Of a stretch of 64,000 bases of DNA, positions 12,901-24,700 are shown piece by piece. Below the pieces are notes generated by a model, which worked only from the letters and a program-made list of their open reading frames with translations, did no database searches and was not told the DNA's origin. The position numbers and the translations under genes were made by a program. This DNA is from Ciona intestinalis. Its lineage: Eukaryota; Chordata; Ascidiacea; Phlebobranchia; Cionidae. The stretch lies in the NCBI RefSeq assembly GCF_000224145.3, contig NC_020178.2, positions 258,638 to 322,637 of the forward strand. Direction: 5' to 3'. Position 1 is the stretch's first letter. The number at the start of each line of letters is the position of its first letter.

Positions 12901-15900
12901 ATTTTTAAGAACTTTGAGTTTAGCTCAGATGCGGCCGAAACACCAAATTGTTTGCATATGCCTAATTGGAACTTAAATCTTTGCAACCATTGTGGGCGTA
13001 TGTATCCTAGAGCAAGACACTTAACAGCAATTGCTCCAACCCAGTGGTTACTAATGGGTTGTCCAAACTGTCAGCCAAACATTAAAAAAAAACTTATCTC
13101 AAAACAATCACCTTGAAGTTACATACGTGGCAACTCATAAGGGAGCACCAGGTGTATGGAACAAAACAACCATTTAAAACCCCTGCCTTACCCAGTAAAG
13201 ATAAATAATACACTAAATTCAAACTGAAAACGTAGTCTAAAATTATGTGTGTGTGTCCATTATTTTTTGCAACCATTAGTGATTATTTAGTTTTGTTTAA
13301 TATTTGTTAAAATTTCCATAATTATTTCAGTGGTTCTAACGCTGGATCAGAAGGGTTGACAATAGAACTTGTGGATGATGACCCCAGCAACCAAATGGTG
13401 AGAAAATCTTTTTTTTGCATTTCCTACGTATGTATAAATGAATGTAACTTACTTTATCCTGGCATGGCCGAAAAAGGACAGTCTGAACAACCAAATGGCG
13501 AGACAATCTATATTTTTGCATTTTTAAGGCTAAAATCAGATTAATTAAAACAGCAAAGAGAAGGGAGTAGGCAAAAAACAATAATTGTTAAAACATGCTT
13601 CAGGTAAAAACTACTTAAGTAAAAGTGTAAAAAAACATGGCTGCTAAACCTTTAGTTTGAGTTGTGATCATATGCCTGTCATTTTATAACATGTAGCTCT
13701 GTGCAGAGAGCTTCCAGTTTTTCCTAAATAGGTGCTTGAGTTTGGCTTGTTTTAAAGGTAATTCATCAATGCAGCTTCACCCTACCCATTGGGAGAGCTT
13801 CAAGTATTCCCTAACCCCTAAGTACTTGAACCAACATACAAAACAGTCTGACTTATTACATTGTAAAAGTAATGTAATGTAACTTACTTTATTCTTGCGT
13901 GGCCAGAAAATGACGGTAGTTATAACACGGCTGTTCTGTTCCATACACTTAGAGCCAGCTTACGAGTTACCACGTATGTTACTCTTTAAGTAACTAAAGT
14001 AAATTTTTAAGTAACTTTCTTACAGGAAGGCACTTGTGTAATTTGGATGCCTAGTAATGTGGTATTGCCGACAGGAGATTTGGCAAGCCTTTCACCATAT
14101 GGGAGTTTCAGGGTAAGTAGTACTGCTTTACTTGTTGAGGAAAATATGCACTTATGTTGTTCCATTACAGGCACCTAACATGGGTATACATACATGACAT
14201 GGAATAGGTTATATCTGGGTACACAAAATAATGGGGTAATAACACACCAATTAAAGGCAATAACCTGAGCATATGGCCCAAAGAGCACCCTGCTATTCCA
14301 AAAGATAGACGCCTATATCTCCAATGCCATGGTTATGTTAGGGTGTTAGCGCGGTTAGCACACCTGCCTCTAGTCCAGAGGATACAGGGGTCAAAGCTTG
14401 CTGCTATCATTTTTGGCCCCTTTGGGTGTGTCCTTTTTGGGCCTGGGGGTTATAAAGACCAATAAAAGTTGTATAAAGACAACTACCCACAAAGTTACAT
14501 ATGTTATGTTTGGTTGGGACGTTTTAAAACTTGTTAACTTCCTAAGACATATGTGTTACAAACTGTCAGTAGGGGATTAATAAATGTAACGCACTCATTC
14601 ATTTCTTACAGCAAGCAGTAAATCAATACAGCACTCAAAGCTTAAACCCCAGCTGCCTCAGATTCTTAAGGCCTTCACGGCTTATACCCTGCCAGCTAAA
14701 ACAGTATAATGCTAAAGAAGAAAAAATGCTACAAACAGCCATTTGCAAATCTGTCAAGCTAGCATTGGAGCAGGGTGACAAGGAAATGTACAATTCAATT
14801 GCATTCACTTTGCCTTTGGATAAATTGAACTACCCTGCGGAAAAAGTTGCACGTTGGTTGCAAGATGAGTTTCGTCGTTTTCGACCGTTTTATTTGAAAA
14901 CTGTGAATCTTGTTTTGGATCCAAACCATAAAGATGCTCAGGTAAATACAACAAATGTGTCTGGTGTATAAGAAGACGCTCATGTTATAACTTGACAGTA
15001 AGCAGGACGTGTATGAATACACCATGTGTGTCTGGTGTATAAGAAGACACCCATGTTATAACTGGAGAGTGAGCATGAGGTGTATGAATACACCATGTGT
15101 GTCTGGTGTATAAGAAGACACCCATGTTATAAATCAATAGTGAGCATTAGGTGTATTTACAGAAGTGTCGAGATGTCTTCAGCATCACACCATGTGAGAT
15201 TGGTAACGTGGTAGTTTCAGTCTTCTGTGGTGACATCACTACTTTAAAATGTGGTGCAATTGTCAATAGTACAGATGGGAACTTTCAACTTTCAACTGGT
15301 ATGTAATTGAACACAAAAGCCCTTGCAAAGAGTTTGTGGGTTCAAGGCTCGTCAATGCTATCATTGTGGGCGTATGTGTCTTTGGGCAAGACACTTAACA
15401 GCAATTTCTCCAACCCAGTGGTCACTATTTGGTTGCCTAAATTGTTGCTTTGCAAAAGAGCAAAAAAACAGTAGCCTATTAAGTTACATATGTGGTAACT
15501 CGTAAGCGGGCACAAGTTGTATGAAACAGAACACCCGTGTTATAACAACTGTCATTGCCAGCCATGCGAAAATAAATAAGTTAAATTTATTCATTCTTGT
15601 ATGAACGACTGAATAAATAAATGTAACTTCTTTTTTATAAAACAGAACACCATTGGTAAAACGACTATCGTTGTTTTACCACACAGATTAAAATAAGTTA
15701 CATTTATTTATGACTTTAAAATCTTCATTTCTTCATTCGTTCATTTATTCCATTTTCAGGGGATCTATCTCAAACAATTTATGACAAAGGTGGGCAATTG
15801 TTAAAAACAGAGGCAGCAGCCAATCCCTCAGCGCACATGCGTATGACTAGTGGCGGTAATATGGCAGATATACAAAGCATTCACCATATTCACAGTTCTA

Positions 15901-16719
15901 GCCTTGGTGATGTACGCAATCTGGTTTTAAAGGCGCTAAATGCAGCAAATGAAGAGAAGAATAAGTCAATTGCTATTCCAGCTATTGGAACAGGTAATTA
16001 AGGATTGGTAGTAAATACATATTTTGTTTAGTGTATAAAAAGACCTATGTTATAATTTGACAGTGAGCATGAGGTGTATGAATCCACAAAGTGTGTCTGG
16101 TGTATAAGAAGACACCCATGTTATAACTCGACAGTGAGCATGAGGTGCATGAATACACCATGTGTGTCTGGTATATAAGAAGACACTCATGTTATAACTC
16201 AACAGTGAGCATGAGGTGTATGAATACACCATGTGTGTCTGGTATATAAGAAGACACTCATGTTATAACTCAACAGTGAGCATGAGGTGTATGAATACAC
16301 CATGTGTGTCTGGTATATAAGAAGACACTCATGTTATAACTCAACAGTGAGCATGAGGTGTATGAATACACCATGTGTGTCTGGTGTATAAGAAGACACC
16401 CATGTTATAACTCAACAGTGAGCATGAGGTGTATGAATACACCATGTGTGTCTGGTGTATAAGAAGACACCCATTTTATAACTCAACAGTGAGCATGAAG
16501 TGTATGAATCCACAAAGTGTGTCTGGTGTATAAAAATAACAGTGTTCTTGTCTTTCTACAGGTAATTTGCATTATGATCCTGCTAAAGTAGCTCAAGCTA
16601 TTCGAGGTGCTTTAGAAGATTTTGTTAAAAATACTGAGTTTTCAGCACTTAAAGAAGTCTATATTGTGATATTTCAACCAGAAATGCTAGCTGCATTCCA
16701 GCAAAATATATGCTATTAA
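9921..16719 (+). CDS. NEK-like protein kinase fused to two macro domains (copy 1)
   Basis: Twelve exons: 9921-10090, 10683-10842, 11084-11208, 11511-11702, 12204-12356, 12775-12858, 13331-13397, 14026-14112, 14612-14941, 15163-15298, 15760-15993, 16562-16719. The total is 1,896 nt, so 631 residues, with all phases consistent. Kinase (about residues 25-300): glycine loop GKGKYG, Lys in VLKRV, HRDIKPSN, DFG, APE, and DVWSVGCILYE, so all catalytic residues are present. The EYC/ELCE-GG hinge and overall pattern resemble NEK kinases. The C-terminal half has two macro-type folds. The first is very diverged. The second starts at FCGDITTLKCGAIVN and has AIPAIGTG, the usual macro loop. Macro domains bind or remove ADP-ribose in known families; binding here is inferred. 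The tail-to-tail paralog at 18733-25848 has the same exon plan. The start is the first ATG with the kinase in frame. Confidence 0.9.
10115..10620 (+). mobile_element. Two SINE copies in series
   Basis: The first copy (10115-10345) has GGGTTCAAGG, the body and the 3' module. A roughly 120-bp block (AACACTGTGTTATAACGA to AAGGTATTAAGGTAACTTG) is then directly duplicated, followed by another 3' module to 10620. Intron 1 of the kinase gene. Confidence 0.6.
11700..12200 (+). mobile_element. Stacked SINE 3' modules
   Basis: Four or so SINE 3' ends (GCACGAGGTGTAT, CACCCGTGTTATA, GATAAATAA plus CATTCATT) follow one another in the intron between exons 4 and 5. They look like repeated tail duplication rather than full insertions. 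Confidence 0.55.
12388..12540. mobile_element. Short inverted-end element, GCGCCAAACCTGGGGTGG type
   Basis: It contains ACAACCAATAAGTTAGATTTG and TGTGTGTCCAACTATC. Relatives lie at about 55050-55210 (ends in TTGGCGCT) and 46095-46190. The opposite ends suggest a small DNA transposon derivative, unnamed here. Confidence 0.5.
12560..12716 (+). repeat. 71-bp minisatellite, 2 units
   Basis: Two forward units in the intron between exons 5 and 6 of kinase-macro copy 1. Confidence 0.85.
12985..13215 (+). mobile_element. SINE copy without clear head
   Basis: Body (TTGTGGGCGTATGTATCCT, CCCAGTGGTTACTAATGGG) and 3' module (GAGCACCAGGTGTATGG). Intronic. Confidence 0.6.
14340..14600 (+). mobile_element. 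SINE copy, diverged
   Basis: The head-like GCGCGGTTAGCACACCTGCC and AGAGGATACAGGGGTCAAAG are followed by a degraded body and a TAATAAATGTAACGCACTC end. Confidence 0.5.
14950..15156 (-). repeat. 71-bp minisatellite, 3 units, filling an intron
   Basis: Reverse-orientation units make up nearly all of the 221-bp intron 14942-15162. The donor GTAAATAC and the acceptor tract (GTGTATTTACAG) lie within a few bases of repeat sequence. Confidence 0.9.
15335..15605 (+). mobile_element. SINE copy
   Basis: Starts at GGGTTCAAGGCTCG, then body and 3' module (GGCACAAGTTGTATGAAAC), and an ATTC tail that partly repeats to 15700. Confidence 0.65.
16025..16540 (-). repeat. 71-bp minisatellite, about 7 units
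   Basis: Reverse-orientation array in the last intron (15994-16561) of kinase-macro copy 1. It ends 20-25 bp before the acceptor. Confidence 0.9.
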
Positions 16720-18732
16720 TTGCCCACAAGTCTTTTTTTACACCATATGAGTTAGTTTATAATCTTTATACTTGTATGGCAGGGCAATGACAGTTGTTAT
16801 AATACAGGTGTTCTGTTTCATACACCTCTTGCCTGCTTACAAGTTACCACCTATGTAACTTTGTGGGTAATTTTATGGCTGATAATTTCCCATTAGTGAT
16901 CTCTCTGTTTGGGTTATTGCCATTAAGTGCCTTGCCCAAAAACACACACATGTGTTCAACTATTCAGTGAAATGAATGTAACTTGTTTTATCCTCGCGTG
17001 GCCGAAAAACGACAGTCGTTATAAAACGGGTGTTCTGTTTCATACACCTCGTGCCCACTTACGAGTTACCATATATGTTACTTTGGGGGTAAAAAATGAT
17101 ATATCATTTTAAAAATATATATCTTTGTAAATACAACATTTTACTAATGTATCTTCAATATTTTATATATATAGGGGTTAAAATGGCAAAGCCAGATAAT
17201 TACTTTTAAAATAGATATATATACAAAACAAAATCAATCAAAATAAATGGCTTATTATCATTGCAACTAAACCTACAATTAGTAAGCCATCTGACGAATA
17301 ATAGAGTAATACTTTTTTATATAATAATGTATTGTTTTTATTACGTTCATTTTTAAAAGCTATCTTATAAATGATAATTTAATTTGTGCTTTTTTTGTAA
17401 ATAAAATTGTCATAATTGTAAAAGCCAGTCTTGTTTAAACGAATTAGTTTTAAATCTAAATAAACAATAAAAGCAGTGGATATAATTTGCAAGTCTAGAA
17501 AAAAGTTGTGTGTTTTAAAAAGCAATTTTCAACGGTTTATTTGGTATGGAAAAACGCACGGTTGTGCATTTTTGACGTTTTGTATGCCATTTAGCAAGGC
17601 AAGAAGTCTATTTACAACATTTTAATTATGCCTGGTAGCAGAAGTAACAGAATATTAAAAAAAACAGTTTGACTTTTTAAAACCCGCGCCTTTTTACAAA
17701 AACGCTGCAATACGAATTTGGCTGACACGAGTGATTGAGTCGGATTCGAAAATAGACCTTTAATTAGACAAAATGCGATCCTAACTAGTCAGGTTATTTT
17801 ACCTCGCCCGAAAGCCGATTGGAATTTTTGATTTTGGGCAGCATATTTATAAAGTATATTCGTCACCACAGGGGTTTAATTTGCACATAAAATTTACACC
17901 TGCATTTTGAAAAATTTAAAGTTTACGACCGTTTAAATTTCCCACTATTTTACATTATATACTAGCCTATACGTTTAATACAGTGCCTGCCGTTTTGTAA
18001 TTCTATAAAACATATCTTTTATATCTAGTGTTGAACACGAAACTTAGTAGGCAGTAATATGTGCTTTTATTGTGGATTAAAAACAAGATGTATTCGTAGA
18101 CGAAAAGGGCGCGCAATACTATATACAAACGAAAACGAAAAGGCACAACTAAATGGTAAATAAAATGAAACATACAAGTGTTATGGCCCATTAATATTTA
18201 TCATATTTTCCTGTAATTTAGCAGTAATAAAGGCAATATATATAAACAATGTTGTAGAGAAAATTGCATATAAAGTTTTCATTGAATATAAATGGATAAA
18301 TGTAACTTATTTATCTTTCCCCTGGCGGAAACGACAGTGTTCTAACATGGGTGTTCTGTTTCATACACCTCATGCCGGCCTATGAGTTACCATATATACC
18401 ATACTTGATAAATAATACGCTTATACAGAGTATAGTAAGGCTGACATATGCTGACATAAATACTGTTTTTGTTTAAACTTTAAACTTAAAAAAACTAATG
18501 CTGACATAAATACTGTTTTTGTTTAAACTTAATGAGTACATTTTTCACAATTTAACATATTTTGGTTCTTAAATTGTCTTGCCTTCTTTTGCACCATTGT
18601 TTTTAAAAGGTAAACAAAATGGGTTAACGCACCGTATTTAACTTTGTGGGTAAGAATTTTTAGCAGAAATTTTTAATATTTTTAAATGTATGGCTAACAT
18701 ATCTCAATACATTCGAAAAAAATGGTTAAAAA
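16720..18732. other. Spacer between convergent kinase-macro genes
   Basis: This 2-kb stretch between two stop codons holds both 3' UTRs. Reverse SINE pieces lie at 16785-16880, 16965-17085 and 18295-18400. An element with TGGTATGGAAAAACG and GCCTGGTAGCAGAAG lies at 17515-17660; relatives are at 54780-55015. A 47-bp direct repeat (ATGCTGACATAAATACTG) lies at 18440-18535. No coding exon was seen. Confidence 0.6.
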
Positions 18733-21700
18733 TTATGAAATTGAGCATTTTTTGGGGTTTCCGCCCTTTTCCAATAATTGTCGCAGTTCTGGGTCAATAG
18801 CATTGCATAAAATCTGCTGAAAATCTGACAGCATTATTGCTTGGTATACAACAACTGTAATTTGACGCAGGTTTTTAGCATTTGGGTAACTTTGAGAGAA
18901 CTTTTCAATTGCGAGGCGAATACAATTGGCTGATATGTGAACTTCAAGCCCAAGATCACCTAGATACATTATGTAAGTTAAAAATAATAAATGGAATAAT
19001 TGAATGAATGAATGTAGCTTGCCTTTACTGGCGTGGCTTGGAAATGACAGTCATTATAACACAGGTGTTCTGTTTCATACTTCTCGTGCCCGCTTACGAG
19101 TTACCATGTATCAGATTCATGTTACTTTGTAGATGATAATTTTTTTTATAAATGGCTGATAATTTGGAGAAACCCATTAGTTATCACTGGGTTAGAGCAA
19201 TTGCTGTTAAATTTCTTGCCCAAGGACACATACGCCCACAACGGTAGCAGTGACGAGCCTTAAGCCTATTACCTCTGCATTACAGGCAGTTGCACTAACC
19301 ACTTTGACAAGTTCTGGCTATGTAATTTTAATAATAATAGTAATAACATTATTTGTGTCTTCAATAATGGTTGCAAAGATTTAATTTTAGTTTATTTTAT
19401 TATTTGATTCCACCTGTTCCAATTGCTGGTATAGCAACAGTATGCATTTCCAGTTGTTCTGCTACATTTAATGCTGCAACTAATTTTTCCACCAAGTTGC
19501 TTTTGTTTACAGCTATATGTAGTATGTATTGGACCAAGGTTATGTCACCACCGGTAGTGACTACTACACCGTCAACTTTTTTGGTGGCACTTAATTCTGC
19601 CGCAATTACCGCACCCCCTCTGCTGCGAACAGCAGGCGCCAGTGTCCCTGAAAAGTAGATTTTAACGATTTAATAATTTTAGCTTGTTTATCCTATCGTG
19701 GCAGGGCAATGACAGTCTTTATAACACGGGTGTTCTGTTTCATACACCTCGTGCCTGCTTCAGAGTTACCATATATGTAACTTTGTAAACAGATGAACAA
19801 ATGTAACTTGTTTATTTAGGGGCAAGACGGTTGTTATAACACGGATGTTCTGTTTTTTTACACCTCATGCCTGCTAACAAGTTACTTTATATGTAACTTA
19901 ATAGACAGTTATTTCCCATATGCTTAATGCTTGATGACTTAAACAATTCGAATTTCGAATTTCGAATTTCGAATTTCGAATTTCGAATTTCGAATTTCGA
20001 ATTTCGAATTTCGAAATTTCAATTTCAATTTCGAAATTGAAAATTTCAATTTCAATTTCAATTTCAATTTCGAAATTTCAATTTCGAAATTTCAATTTCA
20101 ATTTCGAAATTTCAATTTCAATTTCGAAATTTCAATTTCGAAATTTCAATTAGCATTATATATGTTAGAGTTGGTATAATATAGGTTCATTCCCACCAAA
20201 ACAAGTTTGTTTACATATATTGTAACTGGTAGGCGTGCACAAGGTGAATGAAACAATACACCTGTGTTATAACAACTGCCAATACCCCACCATGCAAGGG
20301 AAAATAAGTTACATTTATTATTACCTTGATTCATTTTATACTGTGGATCACAACTGTCAATTATTGCATCACAATCTTCACTTATGACATCACCACAGTG
20401 AATTTTCACTTTTAGTTTTCCAATAGTTGTCTCAGTTTCGTTAAAAACACAGGAAATAACCTGAAATATTTTTTTTAATAATTCTCACCCAGAGGTAATG
20501 GGTCAAGGCTCGATGCTGCTATCGTTTGAGGCAACAAACGCCATTTTCTCCAACCCAGTGGTCAAAAATGTGTTGTCCAAATTATTAACCATACATCAAA
20601 TAACAAAAAAGAAAAAATACAAAAATATTCACCCACAAAGTAACATACATGGTAACTCGTAAGCTGGCACGAGGTGTATAAAACAGAAAACCTGTGTTAT
20701 ATCGACTGTCTTTTTCTAGCCACCTTTATTTATAATACATTACATTTATACATAATGCCTAATAGCAAGAGCAGATTCATACCTGTAAAGCAAATATGTC
20801 TGTTGGAAAAATGACCAATCTTATGTTCTTTAAATTAGTCGTCCGAAACGCTCTGAACTCATCTTGCATCCAACGAGCTATTTCTTCAATAGGATACTCC
20901 ATGCCCCCTGCCCCCATAGCGCAAAACGATATCGTTGAAAAACCATTTCCCTCTGCATTTTCAAGGCATTTTTTTACTGCCGCGGAATAGCTTTTTTTGA
21001 TTTTTTCAGAATTGTTTTCATTGTAATGCTCCATAAGTACAATGTATACACGAATGCATGGAAGTTGGTGGCTATTGACTTGAACAACTGACCACATATC
21101 TGGTTTTGATGCAGCACTGGCGTTACAATCGTCCTGTTAATAAAATTTAAATTAGTTGTGGTTGGTTAAGCGTAAAAAAAATGATTTTAAAGTAAAATTG
21201 TCAGAGAAGCTAAATTAGAATACTTCTAAGGTGTATTTATAAATATCATTTTTTTGGTAAAAGTTATAACATTGGTGTCTTCTTCTACACCAGATACACA
21301 TTATTTTTTGTCTCCTTTTATGCCTCATGCCCACTTTTAAAAGTCATGTCTTCTTTTTTTTAGAGTAGGTTGGGAAAAGATAGGACACCTTTTCATTCTA
21401 TTTTCTCGTCTAATTTGGTAGTAAACAAAGAACATTCAAAGAGTTATAAAACCAACTCACATAGACCGTTGTTAATTGTTTAAAACACGATCAGGGTATC
21501 TGAATATTATGTGCTAAAGGTGTCGCCCCCACCCTACTATTTATATATATATTTTTTTTTTTTCAGAATCACCTGCAACTCTTTTCCTGCTGCTTTTAGA
21601 ACAGCGCCAGCCAATGGAGAATTTCCAAGATTTGTTAAATCTTGTTTCGCAACGCCAATTACAATTGCATCTACCTAAAAGAGGTAAAAGAAATCAATGA

Positions 21701-24700
21701 ATGTGACTTATTTCGCATGGTCAGTAATAATAGACCTTATATTACGAGTTGTCTGTTTCATACACTTTGTGTACGCTTAAGAGTTATAAAGTATAAGATT
21801 TTGTTGTTTTTTTGTCTAGGTTACAATTTAGACAGCCTATTAATGACCACTGGATCAGAGAAATTGCTATTATAAGTCATACCCCAAAGACACATACACC
21901 CACAATGGTAGCAGCGCCAGACCTTGAACTCGTAACCTCTGGGTTAGAGGCACGCTAACCATTGAGCCATGGCACATATTATACATATGTCATGTATTTA
22001 TGTATATAAATATGAGTTTAGTATTAAAACCTTACATTTTCTTTTGTAATGTCTCCTTTAAAAAGGTTTACTTCTGCTCGGGGAACCATTCGAACTTCAA
22101 TGTCAGAACTAAAAGGATAAAAATTTGAAAATATATATATTATATAGCTATGCTGGTTTGTGGTTTCAAACTTGACAGTGAGCATGAGGTGCATAAATAC
22201 ACCATGTGTGTCTGGTGTTTAAAAAGACACCCATGTTATAATTCGACAGTGAGCATAAGGTGTATGAATACACCATGTTTGTCTGGTGTATAAGAAGACA
22301 CCCATGTTATAACTCAACAGTGAGCATGAGGTGTATGAATACACCATGTGTGTCTGGTGTATAAGAAGATACCCATGTTATAACTCAACAGTGAGCATGA
22401 GGTGTATGAATACACCATGTGTGTCTAGTGTATAGGAAGACACCTATGTTATAACTGGATAATGAGCATGGGAGGTGAATGGACCCATAAATTTACAATA
22501 AATAATTTGAAGCTAAAAGTAAATACATTCTTACTCTTACTTTTTCCTTATATTAGAAAACACTGGATCCTTTAGAATGTCAATTGCATTGCATCTTTGA
22601 TCTGTCTGTCTCACCAACATCCTAAAATGTAAGTTATTTTATTTATATATATATACAGTATATGATAACAGTAACAAGGTATATTATGTACAGTGTATAT
22701 TTATATGTATCAATGTATGTATAATTGTCATTACCCTGACACCCAGAGTGCTGCAACCTATTAGTGACCACTGGGTTGGAGAAATGTCTGTTAAGTGCCT
22801 TGCCCAAGGACACATACGCCCACAATTGTAGCAGCGTCAAACCTTAAACCCGTATTTCATAAAAACTAAATTTCAAAGCAAAATATTTTGGTACAAAAAT
22901 GCAGTACCAGACAGTAACAGAAAATTGCATTAGCAGGTTTAGCAGCGTTACTTTGACAGAATTCTTTGGTGTGCTTGGTTGGGCAGCGTAGGTAAACTTC
23001 CAGTTAAAATAGCTGCTATATTGGATTCAAATGGGTGCTTGAGTGTACATATCTCATAGAAAACAACACCAAGGGACCTGAAAAGATATATTAATAAAAC
23101 ATACTATGTGCAGAGTGATTTAGGTTTAGAATTAGTCAGACAGTTTTTGTTATTAAGACAGGAAGTAATATGAATGTCGTTTTGAAAGATATAGTGTATA
23201 TAATCGTGTAGAGGTAATTTTATGTTTACTGTTGAGTTATAACATTGGTGTCTTTTTATACACCAGACAAACGAAATTATAAAGTCTGTACCAAAGGTCG
23301 CATTTTGTGCTGTATGGCTTCTCTTCTAAAATCTCAGGCGCCACATATAGAATAGTCCCAGTCAATGTTTTAGTTAGGTATTCTTGTACGCCCAGCTTTT
23401 TGGAGACGCCAAAATCGGTCAGTTTTACGTCTCCGCCTTTTAAAAGTACGTTCGCTGGCTTTAAGTCTCTGTGTAAAACTTTTCTGGAATATAAAAAGTA
23501 GCTTTGCTAATCTGTATTATAAGTACAATAATGAATGTAACTTATTTATCCTTGCGTGGCGAAATAATGACTGTTGTTATAGCATAGGTGTTTTGTTTCA
23601 TACACCTTGTGCCCTCTTTCGAAGTACCATATATGTAACTTTGTGGGTGATGAAGTGTGCCTATACATAGTGCACATTAGTAGCTTAGGATAAGATGTTT
23701 TCATTCTCTTTTACCGTCCCATTTGGTAGATAACAGAATTATGAACCGTATCCTCGCGACTCCATAAGAGCGTTGTTAATTACTAACTGATCAGGAAATA
23801 TGGGACACTATGTGCTAACGGTATCATCTTAACCTACAGTACTATACATACGTATTCTTACTTCGTGTGCAGATAATTCAGTGCACATAAAAGCTGGTAA
23901 GCAATCTTTTCAACCATTTGATCCCCAAACGCACGGTCCGACTTTTCTAGTTTTTCTATCTGGTCTGCTAAGTCTCCGCCCTTTAATAAAAAGAGTATGA
24001 AGTAATAATCTAGAGCTTGACAGTGAGCATAAGGTGTATGAATACACCATGTGTGTCTGGTGTATAACAAGACACCCATGTTATAACTTAGCAGTGAGCA
24101 TGAGGTGTATGGATACACCATGTGTGTCTGGTGTATAAGAAGACGCCCATATTGTAAGCAAGTTGTATGAATACTCCATGTAAGCATAAAGTACACGGCC
24201 CTGTAAAATATGTGGCCAATACGGCAAGCCTAGGTTATGTAATGCCATTGTGTAGTAATATAATACCAGCGGTTTCCCTAATTTGCATATATGCCTACGC
24301 GTGACGCAGACAACGTAATTGTGTTCTTTGTTACTTGGCAAAAAACAGTTGCTAATAACTTAACAGCTAAAAGGGCATACAGATACAGTTAATTCAGGAC
24401 CACAATAAAATCCATATATTCTCAAAGTTTGGGTTAAGATGGTCGATGTTGTAATCTCTTTTAATATCCCATTTGGTAGCAAACAAAGATTATTTACAAA
24501 ATTATAAAACCGTATCCTCACGACTCTAAAGGGCCGTTGTTAATTGTTTAAAACACGATTAGGAAAGATGGGATTTTAAAGTATTATTCTTTGTTTACTA
24601 CTATCAAATGAGACAATAAAAGTGAATGAAAACCTGGACCATCGTAAGCGGGCAGAAGGTGTATGAAACAGAACACCCGTGTAGGCCGTGTTATAACGCC

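Noticed and set aside
14950..16540. CRISPR-like array
   Set aside because: Units are contiguous 71-bp copies without unique spacers, in introns of an animal gene.
19944..20152. Telomere-like repeat
   Set aside because: The unit is GAATTTC, not TTAGGG-like, and it lies inside an intron.
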